Positions 36,747-48,965 are shown, counted from the first letter of the stretch. The stretch: DNA of 64,000 bases from Helianthus annuus (GCF_002127325.2 NC_035436.2:105733591-105797590); one strand, 5' to 3'. Program-made: numbers and translations. The notes: generated by a model from the sequence alone, not told the origin.

Positions 36747-37400
36747 AAGGCCCTAAAATGATGCCTAAACATTGTGGACATGAAACATGCTCAAAAATAT
36801 TCCGGATGTCAGTTCGTTTGGTCGTACGAACGTGATGTTCGCTTAATTACGACGGAATGCGCATAAGCGCGAAAAACGATCCAAATTTCGCGACGAATGG
36901 ATTTTTCTCATGCCAACCACTAAGGCATAATATAAGGATACTTAAATAAATTTTTGGATGTCCGGATGTATTCAGAATGTGAGTTATGCGCGAAAGTGCA
37001 AACTTGTGCACTTTTTGGCACTTTTAGCCCCTGAATGATCCAAAAGTTTATTTTAGCATACCAAATCCCTCGAAGCCTATTTCTAAGCTATGTAAAGGAT
37101 ATTTATGGTATGTTTAACTTATGGACATGTTCCGGAATATCTGTTTTAGTACAAATTGGCATACTTTCGCAGTTTGTCAAATTTAGTCCCTGTAAGCGAA
37201 TTTACTTGTTTTTGCCATACCAATGCCTTCAAAACTTATTTCTAAGTTATGTAAAGGTTATTTAAGGTATGTTGAGTATATGTTGATGTTTCGGAGTATT
37301 TGTCGCATTAAACTGAGTACGTTTACGCACCAGTTTGCGTATAATTCTCCAGAAAGCGATAATTGAACTGTTCATAATGATTTCGAGCACAAATGTTACC
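36742..37400 (-). repeat. Gypsy-D 3' LTR, fragment right of Gypsy-C
   Basis: Matches 45458-46199 of the Gypsy-D 5' LTR, but 91 bases equivalent to 46069-46159 are missing; the deletion is flanked by the triplet GAT. The outer LTR base is mutated: it ends TGTTACC instead of TGTTACA next to the polypurine tract. Confidence 0.9.
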
Positions 37401-37413
37401 GTCTCCCCTACTT
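37401..37413 (-). promoter_or_regulatory. Polypurine tract of Gypsy-D
   Basis: Minus strand AAGTAGGGGAGAC, identical to that of Gypsy-C. A changed palindrome (AAATTTCAGGACGAAATTT on the minus strand) precedes it at about 37418-37436. Confidence 0.85.
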
Positions 37414-37437
37414 GTGGAAATTTCGTCCTGAAATTTA

Positions 37438-38834
37438 TTAAGAGGAAACTCGTGGAAAAAGATGCGGATATTTTGCCTTCATTTGATCTTCGCGTTCCCA
37501 AGTAAACTCGGGTCCACGTTTAGATTCCCAGCGAACCTTGACCAAAGGAATGCGCTTGCGTTTAAGCCACTTGACTTCACGTTCCATGATTTCCACTGGT
37601 TTCTCAACAAATTTCAGTGTTTTGTCAACACGAATTTCGTTAAGCGGTATGTGGAGGTTCTCATCAGCTAAACACCTCTTGAGATTGGACACGTGAAAGG
37701 TTGGATGAACATTTCCAAGTTCAGGAGGTAACTCAAGTTTGTAGGCTACCTTACCGATTCTTTCGACGATCTTGAATGGTCCAACGTATCTAGGTGCAAG
37801 TTTTCCTTTCTTTCCAAATCTGATCACACCTTTCCAAGGTGAGACCTTAAGTAATACACGATCACTGACTTGAAAATCCAAGGGCTTGCGTTTTAGGTCC
37901 ACGTAACTCTTTTGACGGCTTCTAGCTGTGTGAAGGTTATCACGAACTTTCTTTACCTTATCAGTTGTCTCTAAAATGAGGGCAGGTCCAGTAAGTAGAG
38001 CCTCGCCGATCTCATTCCAGCAGACTGGTGAACAACATTTTCGACCATAGAGAGCCTCGAAAGGAGCCATGTTGATGCTGGAGTGACAACTGTTGTTGTA
38101 GGAGAATTCAATCAACGGAAGATGTGAATCCCAACTACCACCAAAATCGATCAACAAGCTCTAAGCATATCCTCCAGTGTCTGGATTGTTCTTTCAGATT
38201 GACCATCCGTTTGTGGATGTTAAGCTGTGCTCAGATTAAGTTGGGACCCCATAGCAGATTACATGGTTCTCCAAAAATGAGAAGTGGAACGAGCATCTCT
38301 GTCAGAAATGATGTTCAAGGGAACACCATGTCGAGCTACAATTTCATCCACGTAGATTTGAGCAAGTTTGTCAGCCGAAAAATCCTCACGGATTGGCAAG
38401 AAATGCGCTGACTTGGTAATGAGATCCATGGTAATGTTTTCCCAGATGGCATCATGACCTTTCTTCGTGCGCGGGAGTTTGGTAATGAGATCCATGGTAA
38501 TGTTTTCCCATTTCTAAACTGGGATCTCTGGTTGCTCCAATAAACCAGAAGGACGCTGATGTTCAGCCTTAACCTTAAGACAAGTAAGGCATTTTGATAC
38601 GTATAAGGCAATGTCTTTCTTCATACCAGGCCACCAATACTGAATCCGAAGATCCTTATACATCTTATCTGAGCCAGGATGAATAGAATAATGAGACTTA
38701 TGGGCTTCATCCATAAGCAAGGTACGAAGATTATCTTGGCTTGGGACCCATAAGCGGTCCATGAAGTAATATAATCCATTGTCCTTCAGTTCTAGAGCAG
38801 GAGTTATGTAATAAGGAAATTCCTTATCCATCAA
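37438..38834 (-). pseudogene. Integrase and chromodomain of Gypsy-D
   Basis: On the minus strand the zinc domain and spacer run 38834-38514 ([18 protein letters not shown]). A stop (TAG, in the PVWKWE position) separates the core, which also carries a local duplication at 38415-38514: the [10 protein letters not shown] segment is present twice and the VVIDRL segment of Gypsy-C is missing. D (MDLITK) and SDRDA are visible; the TAA in the AYHPQTDG region and a stop before LIDFGG break the frame. The last frame, 38157-37438, holds the integrase C-terminus ([17 protein letters not shown]) and an intact chromodomain ([16 protein letters not shown]), with the Trp codon that is a stop in Gypsy-C. 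Confidence 0.9.
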
Positions 38835-38837
38835 ACC

Positions 38838-40533
38838 TTATGAAACACAAGATTGTTGAGCCTGGGAAATACGGGCTTGGATATCGGATTGAGCTTGAAT
38901 AACAGATTGGACACGAACACAATGAAGCTTAGTACGTTCCTTGCGACTCAAAGCATCGGCCACGACATTCGCCTTACCAGGATGGTAGCGAATTTCGCAT
39001 TCATAGTCGTTTAGAAGCTCCACCCAACGTCGTTGCCTCATGTTGAGTTCCTTCTGATTGAAGATATGTTGAAGACTTTTGTGGTCTGTGAAAACCACAC
39101 ATTTTGTACCATACAAATAGTGTCTCCAAATCTTAAGAGCGAAGACAACTGCACCCAACTCAAGATCATGAGTGGTGTAGTTCTTCTCATGTATCTTCAA
39201 CTGTCTCGATGCGTATGCTATGACTTTGTTCCTTTGCATTAGGACGCAGCCAAGACCTAATTTAGATGCATCGCAATAAACGACCAAATCATCATTGCCC
39301 TCAGGCAAGGTTAGGACAGGCGCGTCGCAAAGTTCTTGTTTCAAAGTCAGAAACGCTTCCTCTTGCTTGAATCCCCAATCAAAGGGCTTGTTCTTCTGTG
39401 TTAGAGCAGTTAGAGGAACTACAATCTTCGAGAAATTTTCAATGAAGCGGTGATAATAACCCGCAAGACCAAGAAAAGAACGAACTTCAGTAGGAGTAGT
39501 AGGCGTATCCCAATCCTTACTCGCACTGATCTTGGAGGGATCTACATGAATACCTTGTTCGTTGACAATATGTCCCAAGAATTGAACTTTTTGAGCCAAA
39601 ATTCACACTTGGAGAACTTGGCGAAAAGTTGCTCTTTCTTTAGGAGTTCTCACGTAAGACGAAGATGTTGCTCATGATCGGCTCGCATCTTAGAATATAT
39701 CAAAATGTCATCAATGAAAACGATGATGAACTTATCCAAATAAGGTTTGCAGACCCTATTCATCAAGTCCAAGAAAACAGCAGGAGCATTAGTCAAACGA
39801 ATGGCATGACTGTGAACTCATAATGCCCATAGCGAGTGCGGAACGCTGTCTTGGGAATATCTTCTTCATGCACACGGAGTTGATGATATCCAGATCGCAG
39901 ATTAATCTTTGAAAAATAAGAAGCGCCTTGCAATTGATCAAAGAGATCATCGATGCGAGGTAGGGGATATCGATTCTTGATGGTAAGCTTGTTAAGCTCA
40001 CGATAATCGATACACATCCTAAAAGATCCATCCTTCTTCTTGACAAAGAGAACGGGAGCACCCCAAGGTGAAAAGCTAGGACGGATAAAACCTTTGTCAG
40101 AGAGTTCCTGTAGCTGCTTAGACAACTCTTGCATCTCAGACGGTGCAAGACGATATGGAGCTCTAGCAATGGGATTTGCACCAGGTACGAGATCAATATG
40201 GAACTCGACTTGGCGTGCTGGGGGTAGACCAGGTAACTTTTCAGGGAAAACCTCTGAATAATCCCGAACGACAGGAATATCTTGAATAGACTTACCTTTG
40301 CCCTTATCTGCTACAACATGTGCCAAAAAGGCCACATAGTTCTTCCGCAGATACTTCCGAGCTTTAAAACAAGACATGAGTTTGAGACCACCAGCAGGTT
40401 TCTCACCACGAACCTGTAGGATCTCACCTGGCGAAAGCGGCATGCGTATGATCTTCTCAAAACAAACTATCTCTGCGCGATACTTGGCTAACCAATCCAT
40501 ACCCACAATAACGTCGAAGCTTCCAAGTTGCAT
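38838..40533 (-). pseudogene. Reverse transcriptase and RNase H of Gypsy-D
   Basis: Protease C-terminus, linker and RT fingers read open from 40533 to 39793 ([26 protein letters not shown]). A one-base deletion near 39798 breaks the palm just after VMPF. The FIDDILIYS equivalent follows in another frame near 39715-39690. A TGA lies near 39650 and a one-base deletion near 39597. From 39599 to 38838 the thumb, RNase H ([29 protein letters not shown]) and linker are open. Catalytic residues survive but the product would be fragmentary. Confidence 0.9.
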
Positions 40534-40543
40534 AGGCGTGAGG

Positions 40544-40804
40544 TCAATAGGAAAAAAGATGGTTGTTAAGGTTCAACTGGCAGTTGCGGAGAACAGAATC
40601 AAGAACAATGGGTTCACCGCTCGCCACTTCTACTGTCAATGGTTTACCTAGTTTCGTTCTAGACACTCGAAGCAATGGTTCAAAAGATAACGACACAAAA
40701 CTCTTATCGGCACCCGAATCAAAAAGAACAGATGCTGGCTGATTATTAATAAAGAACGTACCGTTCACCACATTATCATCTGCTTGTGCCTCTTGTGCGT
40801 TCAT
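40544..40804 (-). pseudogene. Protease of Gypsy-D
   Basis: Reads [20 protein letters not shown] on the minus strand, so the catalytic DSG is intact, followed by SFVSLSF and the EVASGEP region. A one-base insertion in an A run near 40555 shifts the frame before the LGSFDVI motif. Confidence 0.85.
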
Positions 40805-41991
40805 GTTGAAGACTCGACCTCGAGCCTGAGCCTGATTCTGATTGGCTTTCTGATTCTGGTTGGCTAGCCTTGGGCACCGATTTCTGTAATGGGTCAGATC
40901 CCCACAGTTATAACAAGCACCTGGTGGGTAGTGTGGTCGTGCAGCTTCACCCTGTTGCTGAGCAGGAGGCTGAGCAACTTGTTGAGCCGGGTTCTGAACT
41001 GCGCGATTTTGAGCAAACCGACAAACATCCGCAAGATGACCTGACTTCCCACAGTTAGTACAGAAACGACACTAATGTTGCGGCTGATGGTGACTGTTGC
41101 ATCTATTGCACAAAGGTGCATTCCCTGAATAGGGCTTCTTCGCTGGAGGCTGTGCGGGTTGGTTGGGAGCTGCCTGGTTAGCTTGGGCAGTGACAGCATA
41201 GTTTTGGGAAGCCTTACGCTTCCTTGCTCTTTTCGATGAACCAGAATCCTTTCCATTTTTGTTTTGACCTTTCTTGCTATCTTCCTTGTCAGACGACTGT
41301 TTCTTGCCCTTGTCACCCTTCCTGTGTAATTTATTCTTCCGAATCTGCGACTCAGTCAATGTCGCTGATAACTCGATCGCCTGACGGAGTGTGGTAGGGT
41401 TACTACCAGTAATGATGTCTTGTACCGAGTCAGGCAGGTCGTCGATGTACCTTCCGATAGCCTTGTCGAGTGGGGTAACCATAGTCGGGCAAGCAGACTC
41501 CACTCCTCAAACCTATCAGTATATGCCCTGTGCTCGCCACTATCTTGCTTCAAAACATCAAACTCTTTCTCGAACGCTCGTTGTTCATGACGAGGACCAA
41601 ACTCCCTCATCATAAGAGCTCTAAGTTCAGCCCATGTCTATGCTAGAGCAACTTCTGCACCACGGTCTCTCATTACCCCATTCCACCATGTAAGAGCCCT
41701 CTTCTGAAACACGCTCGAAGAAAACTCAACCTTGCGATTATCCGGACACTGAACGTGGCAAAAAGTATTCTCAATGCTCTCGAACCATTGAAGAAGCCCA
41801 GTTGCTCCCTCGGAACCACTAAACTTGAGTGGTATAGCCGAGTTAAAATTCTTGAAATTGCATGGAGCATTGTTGTTGTTGTTGGCTTGGTTCCATTGAG
41901 CAAAGAGATTTTGGAATTGAGCAGCCTTCTGTTATGCAATAATTTCTGCCAGCTCGGCAGTAGCTATCTGGTTTTCGCGTCGAGGAGGCAT
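40805..41991 (-). pseudogene. Gag of Gypsy-D
   Basis: Minus-strand ATG at 41991-41989 (MPPRRE...), same start as Gypsy-C. Stops interrupt the frame at codon 20 (TAA, 41934-41932), codon 118 (TAG, 41640-41638, in the AQTWAKL position) and at 41074-41072 (TAG). A frameshift near 41500 lies in LLCPTM. Knuckles [14 protein letters not shown] and CYNCGDL remain readable. Between them is a Q/P-rich linker (about 40960). The upstream CNRCNSHH cluster is intact here. Confidence 0.88.
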
Positions 41992-42579
41992 TCTACAAGA
42001 GGAAAACATGAAAGGAAACGAGTGAGATGATTGGATGAAGAGAATGAGATGAAGCAAAATCAACAAAAGCAAAGATGGTGGTTACGCATCGCAAAGCAAA
42101 GAAGCGACACGCAATGTCTAGTCAAAGTAAATGTGTCAAAAATAATGTATCGCGAAGACATGTTCGCCTATAAGTGAACACTCACCCCAAGAGTTCCCAG
42201 GTAAGAGTGACTGGTCCGATTATGTGGATTTGTACGAACACTCTAGCCTTGGACAGAAAACCCAGGGTACAGGCATTCACTCTTCCAGTTCGCACGTGTT
42301 CACACTATTAAAACCCAAAAACCTTGACGAGACTTTTGAAAATTCAAAGGGGTTCAAAACCCTATAACAGAGGGTTCAAAACCTAGTAATCAATCATCCT
42401 AGAACAGATGATTAATTTTCAAAGCGGATTCGGAATCGATGTTCTCGTTGTAGTTATCACCTAAGGATAGGTGAAATGCATGTTTTAAAATCTAAACACA
42501 AGATAACTTGTGTTAGGGTCCTAGAAAGTTATAGTCTAGGTCAAAGCATCACTAATAACCTAATTCCCTATAACCATTG
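41992..42579 (-). other. Gypsy-D untranslated leader
   Basis: Mirror of the Gypsy-C leader, no long frame. Small substitutions and indels relative to 28147-28735. Confidence 0.75.
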
Positions 42580-42591
42580 GCTCTGATACCA
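42580..42591 (-). promoter_or_regulatory. Primer-binding site of Gypsy-D
   Basis: Plus strand GCTCTGATACCA, minus strand TGGTATCAGAGC, seven bases from the LTR end at 42599. Confidence 0.92.
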
Positions 42592-43834
42592 ACTCTTCTG
42601 TCACACCCCAACCGCGTATAACATGCAACCGCGGCGGAAACGTCGGGGAGTGTTTGGACAGAATTAATTGTTTCATAACCATGGAAATTAAAGTTACATT
42701 TTATTTATCAAACAAGCGTATTACATTGTCTTTAAACAGGAAATAAAGAGTTTATAACATAATTAAACTAGTCTATCTTCGTTTTATGTCTCTAAGGCAC
42801 AGGTCCGCCCTAGTATCACAATCATCATCCTAAGCAACAGCTCCTGAAAACACATGTGAAAGTAGGCACGTCAGCATAAAAAATGTCTGTGAGATACATA
42901 GGTTTTGTGAAAATGGGATTCATGACTTTAGTTTAAAGAAAACGTTTAATAACAGTCAGTCATGAACCTTGTAAATTGTTTAGTCTTGTAAATCATATGA
43001 GAAATGATAAGATCAGTTGATATGTATAAATAAAATGTAAGGTTAAAGGAGAGTAAAAATGAGTTTGTATAAGATAAGTTTGTTTGTAAAACAATGTCTT
43101 GTGAACAATATGTTATTTATGAAAAAGGTAACATGTCTATACTGAAATGATTTAAATAATGCTATGATAGGTAATATTATACAAACATTTTTATATAGGA
43201 AGTATCAGCGGCGTATTCACCATGTTTGTATCATATTACATAGGCCACGTTACTCAAACCATTTACCCAAACCAACCACCATGTAAATTGTTCATGTATA
43301 AATCAATTGTCAAGTGTTATTGTGTAAACCATATCGAAATGTCTATGTTCAATGTAAACCACCAAATGTGTATATCAATGTCAAAATGTTTATGTTTAAT
43401 GTAGATCATGTAATGTGTACCCCAAAAGATATCATGTATGGTAAGTGAAATATATCAACTAAACCATATGTAAAATGCACAAAAACAAGGTATTGAAGTA
43501 AAACATGGTTTAAATCAAAGTTATGTTTTGTGGAACAAATGCATGCTATACTAATACAAACATTTATGCGGTATTGTGAAAATGCATACATCCAAGCCTT
43601 GAGACTGTGGCGATAAACCCTTAAACAAATTAAAGGTTTATCTAAGTTATGTGTATCGAATTCGGTCATTCCTTTCATCCAAACCAACCTAGGATGTCCG
43701 GAACGGGAGTTGTCAATTCCTATGGTACCACTACCTACTAACGAACGGCGTAGCTAATGTTAATCAATGTATTGTTCCATGTTAAATAAACCAAATGTCA
43801 TACCAAAATGAAAGCATGTGATGTAAACAATTGT

Positions 43835-44075
43835 ACTAAGTATGCACACAATGGGCATAAATAGCATGAAATGTAATGTGAAACAATGTACTAAGTACGC
43901 ACACAATGGGCATATATAGCATGAAATGTAATGTAAAGCAATGTACTAAGTATGCACACAATGGGCATATATAGCATGAAATGTAATGTAAAACAATGTA
44001 CTAAGTACGCACACAATGGGCATACATAGCATGAAATGTAATGAAATCATGTACTATAATGTACTAACGAACATA
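43835..44075. repeat. About 55-60 bp minisatellite, Gypsy-D 5' LTR
   Basis: Four units around CAATGTACTAAGTACGCACA and CAATGGGCATA, the reverse complement of the Gypsy-C units. Copy number and spacer differ from those of Gypsy-C, so the array evolves independently in each element. Confidence 0.85.
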
Positions 44076-45119
44076 GCAGGTATATGATGTGAAAACATGG
44101 AAAGCATGAAAGTAACAAGTAGGCACATGTGTTTCACCCCAAAATGTTTGGAAAACAGTAAAAGAGGGGTATATGTACTCATATAAACTCCTCGAAAACA
44201 TGTAAAAGATGGGGTTCTATGTACTCACCTGAGATTGCTTTGTAGTTCTTGTATAACAACCAAATACTACTAGAGATCACGGATATCAAACGGCACCTAA
44301 TATAGGTAACTATGTTAATATACCGGACCTAAATCGGAGGATCGGATAGTATGCGGGTTCGTAAACCAAACGAGTATGGAGACTCGTGTAATATGGTTTA
44401 ACAAATCCTTTATACTAAAATGAAACCTAACCTAAGTGCTTATGACCCATTACGACCCGTTTAGGTAGCTTATGCTACTTTAACGCGTCGTTCGCGTGAA
44501 GCGCGTTTGGAACGCCTAATATTGTGACCATAAGGTATAACCTCGGAAGGTTATTTCCTATACAGCTATGGTCACCTAATGTGTTTGGTCGAATCCTAAT
44601 GATCGACCAAATGGGTCGGGTTCGAAAGTATAAGCGATTCTTTAGATCGCTTACCTTACGACCCTATCTAAGCACTAAACTAAAGGTGACGAGCTAAGCA
44701 TGATAGAACATGCTTAACTAAGTTTAGAAAACAGGTTTGGTATCAAAACAAACGATTTTGACACCCACGAGTAGTTTGGTTACAAAATACACAAGAATGC
44801 GCATTTTGGCCGAAACTACGACTCATCACTGAGCCTAGATAACGTGGTAATCAGTAGGTATAGTCACTATGGACTATAACCATCGTGATCACGCTCACGT
44901 TATGAAGTTCCAACGAACTTCGTGTTGACCATAAGATGGTCAACGCAGAAAATCAAACAAAGTTTGACTTTAGCACTAGAAAGCGATTAAAAGAATGAAA
45001 GAACACTTACGAAGGGTCCCCGAAAGCTAAACTTGATCCATGAGCTCAGGTATGAAGCAATGGCATCAACTTAGAGCTCTTTGATCAGTTTTGTGGGTTT
45101 TAACACAAATGGGGGGGGG

Positions 45120-45127
45120 TATTTATA
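45120..45127 (-). promoter_or_regulatory. TATA box of Gypsy-D 5' LTR
   Basis: Minus strand TATAAATA followed by a C run (plus strand 45111-45119, all G). This is the promoter that would drive Gypsy-D transcription leftward. Confidence 0.62.
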
Positions 45128-46199
45128 GGAAAAGCAGGACCGTTAGGATCGTTTCTTGAATATCGTGCCACGATCTAATCCGTACACTTGTCAAGATGTT
45201 GTGGTATCATATAATGACCCTAACTCAAGAGATTGTGAAAGGGCATTGCCCTTCGGAGTGATTGAAAGGCCAAAATCAGCAAAAAACGAGTTTCTGCATC
45301 TGCAGGGTTGACGCGGCCCGTGTCAGGATACACACAAAACTCAGGCGGGCCGCCTGGCCTTGTCTGATCAGCACAACTTTCAGAAATGACAGTTTTAGTC
45401 CCTGTTGCATATTTAAGCCATTTCCAGCACTTCTAAGGCCCGTAAAGCCAATTTTAAGGCCCTAAAATGATGCCTAAACATTGTGGACATGAAACATGCT
45501 CAAAAATATTCCGAATGTTAGTTCGTTTGGTCGTACGAACGTGATGTTCGCTTAATTACGACGGAATGCGCATAAGCGCGAAAAACGATCCAAATTGCGT
45601 GACGAATGGATTTTTCTCATGCCAAACACTAAGGCATAATATAAGGATACTTACATAAATTTTTGGATGTCCGGATGTATTCAGAATGTGAGTTATGCGT
45701 GAAAGTGCAAACTTGTGCACTTTTTGGCACTTTTAGCCCCTGAATGATCCAAAAGTTTATTTTAGCATACCAAACCCCTCGAAGCCTATTTCTAAGCTAT
45801 GTAAAGGATATTTATGGTATGTTTAACTTATGGACATGTTCCGGAATGTCTGTTTTAGTTCAAATTAGCATACTTTTGCAGTTTGTCAAATTTAGTCCCT
45901 GTAAGCGAATTTACTTGTTTTTGCCATACCAAGGCCTTCAAAACTTATTTCTAAGTTATGTAAGGTTATTTAAGGTATGTTGAGTATATGTTGATATTCC
46001 GGAGTATTTTTCGCATTAAACTGAGTACGTTTACGCACCAGATTGCGTATAATTCTCTAGAAAGCGATGTAGAGTTTAAAATCAAACAAAAGTCAAAACA
46101 TGAAAAATGTAAAACACAACCAAACAAGCTTTGGGATCAAATAACATTGTTTTATTGATAATTGAACTGTTCATAATGATTTCGAGCACAAATGTTACA

Positions 46200-47605
46200 A
46201 GATTGTCCCCCAACAGCCACATACGGCACCCGTCTTTAAAAGCGTTCCACCCCCAATGTGGAATCATTACACACAGAAATATCCAGATGGGGTGGAAGCG
46301 GCTTTGAATCTCAAATTGAGATCGATAGAAGATGATTTGCCTGAGACCATAGATGTCACATTCTCCCCATCTGATACCGACAACGAATCTTAGGCTATCA
46401 AAACTGTTGTCGATCAGGTGTTGGATGAGGAGAGTGAGAAATCTGAAAAGGCTCAATCTGAGAAGGTTGTTAGTGATTCTGAAGATGAAGGGAATTTCTT
46501 AGATCAATACATACCGAAATCGGAAAAGAGTGCGAATGAAGATCCGATCATGGTGGTATACACTATGGTTGGAACAGACAAGCTTTATTCCGATTACGAG
46601 TATCCATTTCAGAATGTGAAAATCGAGAATGTCGAAAAAGTGTTTAAACTGGTTGAAATGAACATTAACGAGGTTAATAACAATGAGTTCTTTTCGAAAC
46701 CTAAAAAGTCGTTTGTGACATCACGTCCAACCAATTCAGGAAAGAAAGATGGGGATGGTAAAAGTCACACCAAGAAAAATAATCTTAAAAACAAAGGAAT
46801 TGGGTTTGAAAAGAAAACGACTAAGAAGGTGTTTAAGTCGAAAGAGAAGATGAATGATGTGTTTGTCGCTGGACCAAGTGTTGACGATGAGAAAGATTAT
46901 ATTTTCAGTCAAAAAGCTGTGGACGATTTCAACGCAGCGAAGAAGTTGAAAGAAGAGCCGGTGAAATCTACTTTTGTCGAATATGACAAAAGGGTGTGTT
47001 ACCGCTGCAGTGAAATCGGACACATGGCGAAACAGTGTCAGAAAGTGATCGAGAAACCTGTTGTTGTAAAACAGGTTCAAAAACAAACTGTTTCAAAACC
47101 AAGTGTTCAAAAACAAGTTGTTTCAAAATCAACTTTTCAAAAATCAAACATTCAAGAACCTCGACCTAAATCTCCGATTGACACAAAGGGCAAAAAGCCA
47201 ATGGTTTCTCCGATCCGTATTTTGAAAAGAGGGGAATCTTTGAAGTCGGAGGATAAGCCGAAATCGATTTTCAAAATTGGCGAATCTTCTAAGACTCGAA
47301 AGAGTTCAAAAATTTACCCTAAGACAAAAATTTTTGAAAACCAATCTTCGATCGTGAAATCGAAACCGTCTGTTGAGGTCAAGAAGATGGAGAATTCTTT
47401 GAAAAGTGAATCAAAAATTTTTAAAGATGACGTTGTTAAGGTCGAAAATGAAGTTGATAAGTTTCTTGATGAATTTCCACCAATAACTAACAAAGTTAAA
47501 ACAATTGTGAGAGAAGAGATTCCAAATGTCACATTTGATTTTCCGAAAACAAATGAGAAGTGTGATGTTGTATTCGGAAGTGTGTCAGAAGTTAAGAAAT
47601 CCTAG
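46200..47605 (+). pseudogene. Gag of Copia-F, C-terminal part
   Basis: The frame is open from the edge of Gypsy-D with one TAG at about 46390, after FSPSDTDNES, and then from 46418 to the TAG at 47603-47605. It encodes an acidic/lysine-rich region (SEKSEKAQSEK, SDSEDEGNFLDQYI), a single zinc knuckle CYRCSEIGHMAKQC at about 46997-47040, and a long basic tail with repeated SKPSVQKQVVSK-like strings (47060-47160). Copia nucleocapsids normally have one such knuckle. The N-terminal capsid domain is absent because Gypsy-D cut it off. Reading continues toward protease after a stop, with a frame break between 47605 and 47644. Confidence 0.85.
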
Positions 47606-47643
47606 GCTTCATTATTTGAATAAATTTGATTTGATGTGTGCAG

Positions 47644-47749
47644 GGGCTGCCCAAGTCGATACTATCAAAATGGATTATGGATAGTGGAGCTTCAAGGCAT
47701 ATGACTGGGACGCTTGCTTTGCTTTATGATGTCAAATCTATAAATGGAA
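47644..47749 (+). pseudogene. Protease of Copia-F, N-terminal part
   Basis: Reads SKWIMDSGASRHMTG, the copia aspartic protease signature with catalytic DSG, then LLYDVKSINGM where Gypsy-E begins. The frame continues after Gypsy-E at 56717 (SYVGFA..., GGGIVGQGTL). The bases TTGATGTGTGCAG just upstream resemble a splice acceptor, but I take the gag-protease break as mutation. Confidence 0.85.
47745..47749. repeat. Target site duplication of Gypsy-E, left copy (TGGAA)
   Basis: Repeated at 56712-56716. Removing Gypsy-E and one copy rejoins the copia protease. Confidence 0.93.
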
Positions 47750-48507
47750 TGTGACAACTCGAATTTCCAAGATTTCTATTTCGCAGTTATTGCACGTTCA
47801 AGTATTGTTTAGCTGTTTAATTGCACAATTGATTACTATAGAATTGTATACGTTTTGGTATAATGAAGTGTATTGTGTGATTGTGCATGTCTAAGTGTTA
47901 ATTATGATAAACTTGTCAAATGTGTAAACTTGGTGGTGAAACTGTGTAATTAATTGGAATAGTGCACTATTGTAAAATATAATACTTGAGGATGTAGAGG
48001 ACAATTAGTGGAATCCTAGTAATACTTAACCCTAAACTCTTTTACTAATCATTCCCTAATCATTCACAAAAACCAAAGCACGTACATCCACTATCTCTAG
48101 CAATCATCATCACCAATTCATTGGCACAAGATAATCATCACACTTGATTCCACATTTCTCTAGGATCATCACAAGGTAATTGATTATTGTTTGTTGATTC
48201 CTGATTCTATCAAATGATTATTGTTCATAAATTTCTTGATTTTGTATTCATGGAAAACCCTAGTATGATTATATGTGATATTCTGTGATTTGATCTTGAA
48301 AAGTTGAGATTATGACATGATTAGATACATGCTGGATAGGTTACCATTGTGGTAATTGTTGTTGATGATTAGCAATTGAGGATTCGTTATGTTCTGCCGT
48401 CATTGTGTATGAAGTAGGGTTTTTAGAATGATGAAACATGAAAACGTAACTGCTCAAATGATTTGTGCGACTAACTGTTGATTGTTATGATTACTCGCTT
48501 GTCTGAG

Positions 48508-48965
48508 GATGTTAGATCCGAGTTTAATATGATGCAACATGTCTGAGTTTAATATCATGTTCATGTCCGAGTTTAAAGAATGGTCCGAGTTACTTAATGA
48601 ACTTTGATGTCCGAGTTTCATTGAAATGATGTTGCTTGTCTGAGTTTGTTTAGCACAACCATGGGTCCGAATTTAATCTCCTTTCTCTTGTCCGAGTTTA
48701 ATGCAAGGAAACCCCCCCCCAACCTTCTACCCGACCTTGTTAACATATCAATGGGACCGAGTTTAATGACTTATCTTTTAGACCGAGTTTAATGGATTGA
48801 CTATTGTCCGAGTATAATGGGTTCACAAGGTCCGAGTTTAATGTGCCCACCTTGGTCCGAGTTTAAATAATTAATAATGGTCCGAGTTTATGGATGAATA
48901 TTGGACCGAGTTTATAAACCCTCTCTTGTCCGAGTTTCAACCTTACATCCCTCTATCCGACTTTA
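48508..48965 (+). repeat. GTCCGAGTTTAAT motif array upstream of the Gypsy-E TATA box
   Basis: About 18-20 copies of (G/A)(T/A)CCGAGTTTAAT or close variants, spaced 20-40 bp, on one strand. The array ends about 55 bp before the TATA box. A last copy (AGTCCGAATTTATT) lies downstream at 49062. Repeated in the 3' LTR at about 54950-55405. Dense same-strand motif arrays ahead of a TATA box suggest transcription-factor sites, but the factor is unknown. Confidence 0.85.

Larger units (their letters stand above)
23351..46199 (-). mobile_element. Gypsy-D, minus-strand Tekay-like element, split by Gypsy-C
   Basis: A minus-strand Ty3/gypsy element of the same family as Gypsy-C. Right end (5' LTR) is 42599-46199; primer site 42591-42580; coding region 41991-37438; polypurine tract at 37401; 3' LTR made of 37400-36742 and 24498-23351, interrupted by Gypsy-C. 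The 3' LTR is cut again at 23351 by Gypsy-B, so its last 1.7 kb should lie beyond the left edge of the window. It carries several stops and frameshifts. Its right flank is the gag of Copia-F; the expected TSD is AGATT (46200-46204), with the partner outside the window. Confidence 0.92.
42599..46199 (-). repeat. Gypsy-D 5' LTR (3601 bp)
   Basis: Plus strand TGTCACACCCCAACC to AAATGTTACA, the reverse of the Gypsy-C LTR. Contains the reversed minisatellite (43835-44075) and the reversed TATA box (45120-45127). It is uninterrupted and served here as reference for the two fragments of the 3' LTR. Its outer end abuts the Copia-F gag. Confidence 0.92.

Noticed and set aside
46082..46456. 124-codon minus-strand frame across the Gypsy-D/Copia-F boundary
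   Set aside because: Crosses an insertion junction between two unrelated elements, so it cannot be an ancestral gene.
47629..47644. Splice acceptor-like TTGATGTGTGCAG before the copia protease
   Set aside because: No matching donor with a sensible frame was found; a simple frame break between gag and protease is enough.
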